From Fusobacterium sp. (GTDB lineage Bacteria; Fusobacteriota; Fusobacteriia; Fusobacteriales; Fusobacteriaceae): a stretch of DNA of 36,194 nt. The notes below the pieces were generated by a model that saw only the letters and a program-made list of their open reading frames with translations, was not told the origin of the DNA and did not search any database. Position 1 is the stretch's first letter. Each line of letters opens with the position of its first letter. The position numbers were made by a program, and so were the translations under genes. The stretch covers positions 1 to 36,194 of the forward strand of contig NZ_JAWDXO010000037.1 in the NCBI RefSeq assembly GCF_032477075.1, read 5' to 3'. Below are positions 24,287 through 31,610 of this stretch, in pieces.

Positions 24287-24658
24287 TAAAACCTCCTGAA
24301 ATATTTTCAATAAAAAAATAACATTTATAAATATCTTCTGATTTCTAATGATATATACAAATGTTTACCAAGTGATAATGATATTTTTCCAATTTTATCA
24401 TAAATAGTAACATTTTTCAAATTTTATTAAGAAAATTTTTGATAAATTTATAAAAGAATACTATTATAAAGTTCATTTATTTTTTCTATTTTTTATGTTG
24501 CTAAATATAATAAATTCTGTAAATTCAATTATTGTAATTCTGATAAGAATGTTATATTTTCTCTAACATTGGTAACTTCTTTACAAATATTTAATATAAA
24601 AAAGTAAAATATGATATAATAACTTTAAATATAAAAAATTACAAAAGGAGAAGATTTC
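24287..24658. other. Divergent AT-rich intergenic region
   Basis: Carries the extended -10 promoter for the rightward gene (24612-24620). The leftward promoter was not identified. No gene seen. Confidence 0.5.
24612..24620 (+). promoter_or_regulatory. Extended -10 promoter TGATATAAT
   Basis: TG-A-TATAAT lies 38 bases before ATG 24659; no -35 match. Confidence 0.6.
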
Positions 24659-25255
24659 ATGAGAAAATATTTACTTGTTTTATGTATTGTTTTTGCTAGT
24701 GTTGCATATTCAGAAGAAAAAAAAGATTCTTTAGTCACAGAAGGGATTACAGAAGCAGTTTCTGGAGCAGTCTCTACAGGTAAAAATATATTAAAAGGTT
24801 TAAAAAAGGGGATTGATAAAGGGAGAGTTGAAGGAGAAAGTACAGATGATGCTACAATAATATTAGATAAGAAAACATTTATTGAGCATATTGATTGTAA
24901 TATTATTTCTGTTGAAAAAACTGCTAAATATTATGAAGTAAAAGTGGGATTGAAAAACAAAACAGATAAAATAGTAAGACTTGCAAATTTATCTGAAAAA
25001 AAATCATTACAATTAAAAGATAAAGAAGGTTATGTTTCATATTCACTACACCCAATTTTAAATATAACAATTCCTGAAGAAAGTGGAATAAGAGCAAATT
25101 TTAGATTTTTAATGGATGGAATTCCTTCACAATTAAAAATATATGGATTAGAATTTGAAATAGATGATACTAAGATAAAACAAGGAACAGAAAAAGAAAT
25201 ATATAAAACATTGAATGAAGTTGCAGAAGAATTAGAACAAATAGACAAAAAATAA
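24659..25255 (+). CDS. Exported protein of unknown function (198 aa)
   Basis: AAAAGGAGAAG precedes ATG 24659. Residues 1-18 are a signal peptide ending VAYSEE. A short Gly/Ser/Thr-rich amphipathic region follows (ITEAVSGAVSTGKNILKGLK, ~29-48). From ~64 comes an all-beta domain (IDCNIISVEKTAKYYEVKVG onward, with NKTDKIVRLANLSEKKSLQL and FRFLMDGIPSQLKIYGLEFE), which resembles immunoglobulin-like DUF4352-type folds in layout only. The last ~25 residues are helical. The protein is probably periplasmic. Single-gene unit with promoter and terminator. Family not recognised. Confidence 0.75.
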   Translation: MRKYLLVLCIVFASVAYSEEKKDSLVTEGITEAVSGAVSTGKNILKGLKKGIDKGRVEGESTDDATIILDKKTFIEHIDCNIISVEKTAKYYEVKVGLKNKTDKIVRLANLSEKKSLQLKDKEGYVSYSLHPILNITIPEESGIRANFRFLMDGIPSQLKIYGLEFEIDDTKIKQGTEKEIYKTLNEVAEELEQIDKK

Positions 25256-25616
25256 TAAGGTATATCAAGATAATAAAAAAGTTAAGAAAAATAAAAAGAA
25301 GCTCTTATTTTTTAAGAGTTTCTTTTTATTTTGGATTATAATATTATTGAAATTAATTTAAAAATAACTAGAATTTTAGAACAAAGTTTATCAAATACCT
25401 AAAGCGCTATTTTTATATATTTCTATATTAAAAAATATGTTTGATATTGAAAGTTTTTCAGAAGATTTAACTAAATGGATACACAACCAAACTTAACAGG
25501 TTTATGAAATTTGATTTAAAAAGAGTAAGTCAATTAATGATTGATAAAAAGGACTGTAAATACAATGGTAGATGTTGTTTCTACCATAGAACAATATTTC
25601 CTCAATGAATGAGAAC
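25256..25616. other. Intergenic region with terminator and possible decayed coding sequence
   Basis: After the terminator, the plus strand reads two protein-like stretches in different frames. About 25381-25495 gives IPKALFLYISILKNMFDIES, then FSEDLTKWIHNQT and a stop. About 25499-25608 gives MKFDLKRVSQLMIDKKDCKY, then NGRCCFYHRTIFPQ and a stop. Neither has a ribosome binding site. They may be remnants of one gene, but no family is recognised. Confidence 0.3.
25293..25327 (+). terminator. Rho-independent terminator
   Basis: AAAAAGAA-CTCTTA (25293-25307) pairs with TAAGAG-TTCTTTTT (25313-25327), with one mismatch, ending in a T-run. Confidence 0.85.
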
Positions 25617-26195
25617 TTATTTGTTTTCCCTCTTTACTTGACAAGGATTACCATATGCTATTGTCCAGAATATCTTTTGTAACAATACTTCTTCTCCAAT
25701 TACAACATTATTTCCAATTGTTATACTAGGCATAATAATAGCACCACCACCAATCCATACATTATTTCCTATTGTAACTGGTGCTGTTTGAGTTTTACAA
25801 AATTCAAATGAATTATCTTCCTTGGGTTCTCCAAATCGATCTAGTGCATTTGTTGGATGAAAAACTGTATATATCTGCATATTTGGAGCAATTAGAGCAT
25901 CATCTTCAATATAAATGATATTATCATCCAGAAATGTACAATTCATATTTATTTCACAATTATTTCCAAAATAAATATTATTTCCATAATCAACAAAAAA
26001 TGGTGCTGCTATCCAAAAATTTTTACCTATTCCACCTAATAATTCTCTCAAAATCTTTTCTTTTTATTTACTGTCTGTAGAATTGATATTATTATAATTC
26101 CTTACCAAATCTTTTGCCTTATGCCATTGAGATAATAATTTAGCATCTCCACGATCATAAAGCTGTCCTGCTAACATTTTTTCTCTTTCAGTCAT
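25617..26195 (-). pseudogene. maa: Maltose O-acetyltransferase-like gene, inactivated
   Basis: The frame from ATG 26195 (ribosome binding site GGAG) reads MTEREKMLAGQLYDRGDAKL and on through the Mac domain typical of maltose/galactoside acetyltransferases. It then hits TAA at 26064-26066 (codon 44), and continues in the same frame KEKILRELLGGIGKNFWIAA through left-handed beta-helix hexapeptide repeats. Conserved pieces include NIYFGNNCEINMNCTFLDD, the catalytic-type HPTNA and IGNNVWIGGGAII. Near the C-terminus IGEEVLLQKIFWTI replaces the expected IGAGSIVTKDI. The neighbouring frame reads GRRSIVTKDILDNSI there, so two compensating frameshifts flank 25655-25695 before AYGNPC resumes. An intact enzyme would have ~192 residues and acetylate a sugar hydroxyl from acetyl-CoA. 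The nonsense codon plus double shift means decay. Confidence 0.85.
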
Positions 26196-26641
26196 AATTA
26201 CTCCAATTTATGATTTTTAAATCTTTTTTAAAATGTCATACTAACTCTGTTTGATTAATTTTGATTTGTTGTTTTAACTTATATTTCTATTTCAACACAT
26301 TACTTTCTTTCCTTTCTATCTTATTTCTTGACTTTCATAACATAGTCTTGTTATTTGACTTATTTCTATAAAAGCGTTATAGTTTTTTTCAAAATTACAG
26401 AATTTTTCAATTTTATCATATTTTAAAAATAAGATTTCCTGTATTTCTTTATCAAAAGTTCTTTGTATGGTATTATAAGTAGGGAAATTTTACGTATAAA
26501 AACTATTTAATTGAAGAAAAGAGAAGATTGATTTCTAAAGAATATTTTTAATAAAAAAGGCCTCAGACCATTTGATCCAGAGGCATTACTAACATATATA
26601 TAATTTTCATAGCTACTATATTTTAATAGTGGGGCTATGTC
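26196..26641. other. Intergenic region between maa remnant and tRNA-Leu
   Basis: AT-rich with no gene recognised, apart from the minus-strand terminator of the tRNA at 26553-26586. Confidence 0.5.
26553..26586 (-). terminator. Terminator of tRNA-Leu
   Basis: On the minus strand GCCTC pairs with GAGGC and inner GATC with GGTC, followed by a run of six T. It lies 56 bases after the tRNA 3' end. Confidence 0.82.
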
Positions 26642-26728
26642 TGGTGCCTAGGGAGGGACTTGAACCCTCACTCCTTTGACAGGAAACGGATTTTGAGTCC
26701 GTCGCGTCTACCGTTCCGCCACCCAGGC
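26642..26728 (-). tRNA. tRNA-Leu (anticodon CAA)
   Basis: An 87-base class II tRNA with encoded CCA. The acceptor stem GCCTGGG pairs with CCTAGGC (one G-U), with discriminator A. The D-arm is GTGGCGGAACGG-TAGACGCG, as in tRNA-Leu. The anticodon stem ACGGA/TCCGT encloses loop CTCAAAA, giving anticodon CAA (reads UUG). A long variable arm (TTTCCTGTCAAAGGAGTG) and T-arm GGGTTCAAGTCCC are visible. Confidence 0.97.
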
Positions 26729-26742
26729 TTGGTTACTCAACT

Positions 26743-26771
26743 ATAATATAACATTTATTAAAAAAAGTCAA
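26743..26771 (-). promoter_or_regulatory. Promoter of tRNA-Leu
   Basis: On the minus strand TTGACT (26771-26766), a 17-base spacer and TATTAT (26748-26743), about 15 bases before the tRNA 5' end. This is one of the few units in the window with a good -35. Confidence 0.75.
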
Positions 26772-26779
26772 TACTTTTT

Positions 26780-27664
26780 TTAATTAAATATTTTTGTGAA
26801 AACCGTAGGAATCTTACTTGAGAAGTGTAAGACTTTTTTAGTAATAGGATGAACAAAGACAATAGTATTGGCATGTAATCCTAGACGATTGATAGGACTT
26901 TTACCAGAACCGTATTTTTTATCTCCAACTATGCTATGACCGATATCCTGCATATGCACACGAATTTGATTTTTTCTTCCAGTTTCTATATTGACTTCAA
27001 GAAGAGAATAATTTTTATTCTTTTTCAAAACTTTATAGTGAGAAATAGCTTTTTTACCCTCTTTAGGATTCTGGTTTGAATAAGTTATGAAAGCTCTATT
27101 TTCCTGTAAATAAGATATTATAGTATCCTTTTCCTTTTGAACAGCTCCTTCAACTAATGCAACATATGTTCTCTCTTTTACAGAATCATTCCAAGTAGTT
27201 TGAAGTATATCTTGAGCTTTTTCAGTTTTGGCAAATATCATAATTCCAGAAGTATCTCTATCTAAACGATGCACAACAAATATTTTATTTTTAGGGTCTT
27301 TATTTTTTAAATATTCTTTCAACATATTATATGCAGTTTTTTCTCTTTCGTTATCAGTGGCAATAGAAAGAATTCCATTTTCTTTCTCCACTACAAGAAT
27401 ATCTTCATCTTCATAAATAATAGAGACTCCTTTTATAGTTGTTTCAATAGCCATTTTTCCCCAATCAATAGTGACAGTTTGACCTGGAAAGAGAGGATGG
27501 TTATACTGAGAAACAATATCATTTCCTACAAAAACTTTTCTTTTTGTAAGAAGTGATTTTATGTTTGTGCGACTTTTTTCTGGCATTTTTTCTATTAAAA
27601 AGCTCATTAACTCATTTTTTTCCATAACTTTGAATACAGTATTTTTTTTGCTTTTATTTATCAT
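26780..27664 (-). CDS. RluA-family pseudouridine synthase
   Basis: A 294-residue enzyme isomerising uridine to pseudouridine in rRNA or tRNA. The start is ATG 27664 with GGAGG seven bases upstream; a TTG 24 bases earlier is unlikely. Residues ~10-65 form an S4-like RNA-binding domain (RTNIKSLLTKRKVFVGNDIV). The catalytic domain has the RluA motif HRLDRDTSGIMIFAKT, with the catalytic Asp at 135. Later motifs are RKNQIRVHM and HSIVGDKKYG, and LGLHA near the end. It groups with the RluC/RluD/RluA branch; which uridine it modifies cannot be read from sequence. Confidence 0.93.
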   Translation of the reverse strand: MINKSKKNTVFKVMEKNELMSFLIEKMPEKSRTNIKSLLTKRKVFVGNDIVSQYNHPLFPGQTVTIDWGKMAIETTIKGVSIIYEDEDILVVEKENGILSIATDNEREKTAYNMLKEYLKNKDPKNKIFVVHRLDRDTSGIMIFAKTEKAQDILQTTWNDSVKERTYVALVEGAVQKEKDTIISYLQENRAFITYSNQNPKEGKKAISHYKVLKKNKNYSLLEVNIETGRKNQIRVHMQDIGHSIVGDKKYGSGKSPINRLGLHANTIVFVHPITKKVLHFSSKIPTVFTKIFN

Positions 27665-27950
27665 TATTTGCCTCCTGTTATATATCAAAAAATATTATAG
27701 CATAGTTAACTTACTAAGTAAATTAAAGCTTGTATAATTTAAACTTTAAATTTAAAAATTGAATAATAAATTTTTGAAAAAATCGTTGTATGAGAAAAAA
27801 TATTAATTAATAATAGAGGAACTTAGAGTATCTAATAGAATATTTAATAGAAGAAAATAAAAAATTAGATTACTTTTTAAAAATATAGCTGTATTTATTA
27901 AAATTAGAAAGTCAAAAATAACTATAATAAATTTTAGGAGGAATGGTATT
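27665..27950. other. Divergent intergenic region
   Basis: AT-rich, about 290 bases, no gene or clear promoter seen apart from the AGGAGGAA ribosome binding site of the next gene. Confidence 0.5.
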
Positions 27951-28523
27951 ATGAAACATGAAGAATTTCATGCTTTTTCAAACAAAGAATTTAATGATTA
28001 TTCAGAGAAAAAAAGAGAGGAAGCTATTGAAGCTTTTGGACGTGAAGTTGCTAAGAATGCAAATGGGTTAACTAGTGGAGAATTAAAAGCATTTCTTGAA
28101 GAAAAAATGAAAGAATACTTTGATAAATATTATGTTAAAGAGATAAAAATTAAAGAAAAGGAAATAAAAAAAGAAGAATCAGATAAAGATATAATTATTT
28201 ATGTTCCTTATGATGGGAATGTAGAAATGTTTAAATTGAGACCAAGTACAGCCTCTGTTGAAACACCTAAGATACATTTAAAAGAAAAAGAAGTTGGAGT
28301 AAAAATTAAAGACTTTGCTAGCAAAACAAAAGAAGAAATTTCAGAAGAGTCTGATAAAATAGTTGAAGAATTGAAAAAAAATCTAGATTATTTAAAAAAA
28401 GATATAGAGGAATGCAATAAGGAATTGAAAAAAGGATTAAAAGATGAAGCAGAAAATATTAAGAAAAAAATAGAAAAAGATAAAGAAAAATTAAAAGAAA
28501 TTAAAGAAATAATAAAAAAATAA
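27951..28523 (+). CDS. Uncharacterised coiled-coil protein (190 aa)
   Basis: TAGGAGGAA precedes ATG 27951. No signal peptide or membrane segment. The first ~60 residues are helical and charged (FSNKEFNDYSEKKREEAIEA, then LTSGELKAFLEEKMKEYF). A short beta segment, IIIYVPYDGNVEMFKLRPST, follows (~81-100). The C-terminal 80 residues are Lys/Glu-rich with heptad-like spacing (IVEELKKNLDYLKKDIEECN and on), a coiled coil. Family not recognised; a cytoplasmic structural or binding role is only a guess. A terminator follows. Confidence 0.75.
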   Translation: MKHEEFHAFSNKEFNDYSEKKREEAIEAFGREVAKNANGLTSGELKAFLEEKMKEYFDKYYVKEIKIKEKEIKKEESDKDIIIYVPYDGNVEMFKLRPSTASVETPKIHLKEKEVGVKIKDFASKTKEEISEESDKIVEELKKNLDYLKKDIEECNKELKKGLKDEAENIKKKIEKDKEKLKEIKEIIKK

Positions 28524-28530
28524 TTTATAG

Positions 28531-28559
28531 AATCCCCAGAGAATTTATTCTGGGGTTTT
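28531..28559 (+). terminator. Rho-independent terminator
   Basis: CCCCAGA (28534-28540) pairs with TCTGGGG (28549-28555), followed by TTTT. Confidence 0.85.
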
Positions 28560-28596
28560 AAATTCATAAAAGAAGAGATATTATTTTACAAATTTA

Positions 28597-28605
28597 TGAT
28601 ATAAT
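28597..28605 (+). promoter_or_regulatory. Extended -10 promoter TGATATAAT
   Basis: TG-A-TATAAT lies 31 bases before ATG 28637; no -35 match. Confidence 0.6.
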
Positions 28606-28636
28606 ACAAATAATATAATATTTATGGAGGAAAGTC

Positions 28637-29650
28637 ATGAGAAATAGATTGGGAGCAGTATTTTTAACAATTTTTTTATTTGGATGTGGTGGACCAAAAG
28701 AAGTAGATGTATCTAAAAAACAAGAAAAAAATGGAATAGTATATGTTGAAAATGAGAAAAAACCATTTACTGGAAAAATAATATCAAAGTATGAAAATGG
28801 TCAAATAAAAATGGATTCTCAATATAAAAATGGAAAGCTTGAAGGTATAGTAAAAGAATATTATGAAGGTGGACAAGTTCGTAATGAATGGAATTATAGA
28901 GATAACCGTCTGGATGGGGAACAAAAAAAATATTATGAAAGTGGACAGCTATCAACAGAAAAATATTTTAAAGATAATAAATCTGATGGAATATTCAAGG
29001 AGTATTATGAAGATGGAAAAATAAAAAGTGAAACAGAATATAAAAAAGGAAAAAAAGATGGTTTTTATAAATCCTATATAGAAAATGGAAATTTACAGTA
29101 TGAAACAAATTTTAAAAATGGAAAAATAGAAGGACCTTTTAAAGAATACCATGAGAATGGAAATATCAGCATTGAAACTAATATAAAAAATGAGAAAAAA
29201 GAAGGAATATATAAGAAGTATTATGAAAATGGAAATTTGAATATTGAAGCTAATGTGGAAGATAATAAGATAAGAGGAGATTATAAAGTTTACTATGAAA
29301 ATGGACAGCTTTATAGTGAAACAAAATATAGAGATGGGAAACAAGAAGGAGTATATAAACAATATTATAACAATGGACAGTTAAATATAGAAACTTCATA
29401 TAAAGATGGAAAAAAAGACGGAAACTATAAAAGTTATTATGTAAATGGAGAAATTGCAGATGAAAGTCATTATAAAGATGGAAAATTAGAGGGAAGTCAC
29501 AAAGAGTATTACAAGAATGGACAGCTTATGTTTGAAAAAAATTATAAGAATGGGAAAGCAGAAGGAGTTGTAGTTTTTTATACTCCTAGTGGAAAAGAAG
29601 AGAAAAAAGTGAGATATAAAAATGATGAAATTATAAAAGTAATAAAATAA
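28637..29650 (+). CDS. YwqK/MORN-2 repeat lipoprotein
   Basis: A 337-residue lipoprotein; ATG 28637 has GGAGGAAA upstream. Residues 1-17 are a lipoprotein signal with lipobox LFGC (Cys17). From residue 53 to 316 run eleven 24-residue MORN-2 repeats with consensus (E/N)NGQ-x6-Y-K-N/D-GK-x-E/D-G-x-x-K-x-YY, and a partial twelfth. The repeats are very regular with no insertions, unlike the more diverged YwqK protein at 19967. It should be an elongated beta-solenoid-like rod attached to a membrane and facing the periplasm or surface. YwqK relatives are sometimes called antitoxins; nothing here supports that. Single-gene unit with a promoter upstream and a bidirectional terminator downstream. Confidence 0.9.
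   Translation: MRNRLGAVFLTIFLFGCGGPKEVDVSKKQEKNGIVYVENEKKPFTGKIISKYENGQIKMDSQYKNGKLEGIVKEYYEGGQVRNEWNYRDNRLDGEQKKYYESGQLSTEKYFKDNKSDGIFKEYYEDGKIKSETEYKKGKKDGFYKSYIENGNLQYETNFKNGKIEGPFKEYHENGNISIETNIKNEKKEGIYKKYYENGNLNIEANVEDNKIRGDYKVYYENGQLYSETKYRDGKQEGVYKQYYNNGQLNIETSYKDGKKDGNYKSYYVNGEIADESHYKDGKLEGSHKEYYKNGQLMFEKNYKNGKAEGVVVFYTPSGKEEKKVRYKNDEIIKVIK
28793..29584 (+). repeat. Eleven 72-bp coding repeats
   Basis: Each 72-base unit encodes one 24-residue MORN-2 repeat. Units share the protein pattern but differ enough in DNA that they are not a fresh expansion. Copy number could still vary between strains by recombination. Confidence 0.8.
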
Positions 29651-29655
29651 AATTA

Positions 29656-29690
29656 AAACCTCAGATATGGATTGTCTGAGGTTTATTTAT
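29656..29690. terminator. Bidirectional terminator
   Basis: AAACCTCAGA (29656-29665) pairs perfectly with TCTGAGGTTT (29675-29684), A-rich before and T-rich after. It is shared by the convergent repeat lipoprotein and nitroreductase genes. Confidence 0.88.
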
Positions 29691-29691
29691 T

Positions 29692-30303
29692 CTAAATTAT
29701 TTCAGCTATTTCTTCAAAGGTTTTTTTAATCAAAATAGGAAGAGAATAGTTTGGATCAGCCTTTCCAACAACTAATATCATAACTGGAGTCTCACCAGCT
29801 GGTCTTTTTAACAAGTCTCTCAAAAATATCATAGGAGCTGGAGTGTATGTGAGACTGGCATATCCAGCATTATGAAGTGCATTAATAAGAAAACCAATGG
29901 AAATACCAATAGATTCATTAACATAATAATTTTTGTCTAAAGTTCCATCTTTGCTTTCTTTATAAAATTCCTTAAATATGACAATAAGACAAGGAGCTTG
30001 AGTAAGAAAAGGTTTCTTCCAAGTAAGAGTTAATTTATTTAAATCTTCCTGCCAATCTTTAGTAATTTTAGACTCATAAAATTCTTTTTCTATTTTTTCA
30101 CTTTCTTCTCGTATTTTTTCTTTCATAACTGGATCAATAATTATTGAGAAATGCCAAGGCTGTTTATCAGCACCGCTTGGAGCAGTGGCAGCAGTCATGA
30201 TACAATCTTTTATTATTTCAATGTCTACAGGTTCTTCTAAGAATTGACGATAAGTGCGACGTTTTTTAGATTTTTCTAATAACATTTTTGAAGTATCTGA
30301 CAT
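29692..30303 (-). CDS. Nitroreductase-family flavoprotein, iodotyrosine-deiodinase-like
   Basis: A 203-residue FMN-dependent protein of the nitroreductase superfamily. FMN-binding hallmarks are KRRTYRQF (Arg15, Arg16, Arg19), APSGADKQPWHF (41-52) and the C-terminal LVVGKADPNYSLP. The pattern is closer to iodotyrosine deiodinase than to NfsA/NfsB: ESIGISIGFLINALHNAGYA, LTYTPAPM, and a lid segment of 70-100. In the lid, Glu72, Tyr76 and Lys97 have exactly the spacing (4 and 21) of human Glu157, Tyr161 and Lys182, which hold the amino-acid end of halotyrosine. Reductive dehalogenation of halotyrosines or a related reaction is therefore plausible; simple nitroreductase activity is the alternative. 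ATG 30303 has GGGAGGAA upstream. Confidence 0.87.
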   Translation of the reverse strand: MSDTSKMLLEKSKKRRTYRQFLEEPVDIEIIKDCIMTAATAPSGADKQPWHFSIIIDPVMKEKIREESEKIEKEFYESKITKDWQEDLNKLTLTWKKPFLTQAPCLIVIFKEFYKESKDGTLDKNYYVNESIGISIGFLINALHNAGYASLTYTPAPMIFLRDLLKRPAGETPVMILVVGKADPNYSLPILIKKTFEEIAEII

Positions 30304-30548
30304 AATCGTTCCTCCCTTTTTTTATTTAGCTATCTATTCTTTTTATACTTTACAAAATGCTTTATGTCAATAGGTGTGATAATAATAATATTTGTTATTT
30401 TTACTTATAATTAACTGAAGTTTTATATATTTTTTACAGAAATATGTTAAAGTTAAAAAAAGTAAAAAGATATATTTGCTTATAGGAGCAGCAGGAAAAT
30501 TGTTGTATAATAATTTAAAGTAAAACTAATTGAAATGAGGAAAAGAAA

Positions 30549-31340
30549 ATGAAAAATAAAAAATTGTATCTATTTGATATTGATGGAACACTTATTTTAG
30601 GGAATAAACTTATAGATGGAGCTGAAAAAATAATCAAAGAAATAAGAGAAAAAGATAAAAAACTTATGTTATTTACCAATAATTCTTCAAGAACAAGAAG
30701 AGAATATGTAGAGAAATTTAAGAAAATGAATATTGAAATTTTTGAAGAGGAAATAATTACTGCTGGATATATGCTTGGAGAATATCTCATTGAAAAAAAA
30801 GATAATCCATCAGTATTTTTAGTGGGAACAAAGTCTTTAAAAAAAGTTTTAAAGGATATGGGCGTGAAGATAATAGAGGAACCTCAAAAAATTAACAGCA
30901 AATATAATGTAGATTATGTAGCAGTTGCATTAGATAGTGAATTAAATTATCAAAAAATTGTGACTGCTTGTGAGTTACTTAGTGAAGGGGTAGAATATCT
31001 GGCTGCTAATCCAGATTTTGTTTACCCAATAGAAGGAAGAAAATTTCTTCCTGATTGTGGTGCAATATGTAAAATGCTGGAATATGCAGTTAAAAGAAAA
31101 CCTCTTTTTTTAGGAAAACCTTCAAGGGAAATATTAGATTACTGCATTAAAAAGAATGGAGTTTCTAAAGGGGAAACTGTAATAATAGGAGATAGACTGT
31201 ATACTGATATAGCCTGTGGTTATGATAATGGTTGTGATACTATTTTGGTTTTGACTGGGGAGAGCAAAAAAGAAGATGTGAAAGACAGTCCATATAAGCC
31301 TGACTTCATATTAGAAAGCATAAAAGAATTAAAAATATAA
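30549..31340 (+). CDS. HAD-IIA family sugar-phosphatase (NagD-like)
   Basis: A 263-residue cytoplasmic phosphatase of the HAD superfamily, subclass IIA. Motif I is LFDIDGTL (nucleophile Asp10, acid Asp12), motif II is LFTNNSS (Thr43), the motif III Lys is in FLGKPS (Lys190), and motif IV is IGDRLYTDI (Asp215, Asp220). Residues ~75-180 form the C2 cap (GVEYLAANPDFVYP, LPDCGAI). Relatives (NagD, AraL, PNPase types) hydrolyse small phosphate esters such as nucleotides or sugar phosphates; substrate here is unknown. TGAGGA precedes ATG 30549. Confidence 0.93.
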   Translation: MKNKKLYLFDIDGTLILGNKLIDGAEKIIKEIREKDKKLMLFTNNSSRTRREYVEKFKKMNIEIFEEEIITAGYMLGEYLIEKKDNPSVFLVGTKSLKKVLKDMGVKIIEEPQKINSKYNVDYVAVALDSELNYQKIVTACELLSEGVEYLAANPDFVYPIEGRKFLPDCGAICKMLEYAVKRKPLFLGKPSREILDYCIKKNGVSKGETVIIGDRLYTDIACGYDNGCDTILVLTGESKKEDVKDSPYKPDFILESIKELKI

Positions 31341-31610
31341 ATTTAATACCTATCTTTAAAATAATTCTTTGAATCAATTTTTTACTATATATGGAATTTT
31401 TAAATTAAGATTTTTGTAGTGGAGGATAACTCATAAGCAGAAATATAATTTTGGAAATTTTTTATTAGAGAGAGTCAATAAATTTCTCTAAATATCAAGC
31501 TTCTAAAATTTGAGATTGGCTTTTGATTAACCTCTATTTTTTATTAAAAATTTAATCTTTTATATGATATAATAGAGTGGTAAATTCTAGATGTCTGGAG
31601 GGGTATTTTA
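31341..31610. other. Intergenic region with promoter of the tRNA-editing gene
   Basis: Contains a small inverted repeat (TAGAGA 31466-31471 with TCTCTA 31485-31490) and the extended -10 at 31565. No gene seen. Confidence 0.5.
31565..31573 (+). promoter_or_regulatory. Extended -10 promoter TGATATAAT
   Basis: TG-A-TATAAT lies 37 bases before ATG 31611; no -35 match. Confidence 0.6.

Noticed and set aside
24373..24400. Fur-box-like sequence GATAATGATAT upstream of the B3/B4-domain gene
   Set aside because: Only half of the palindrome matches and AT-rich DNA yields such half-sites often; neither flanking gene relates to iron.
22940..26536. An identical 18-base string at 22940-22957 and 26519-26536
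   Set aside because: In DNA this AT-rich about one 18-base match within 36 kb is roughly what chance gives, and the flanks share nothing else.
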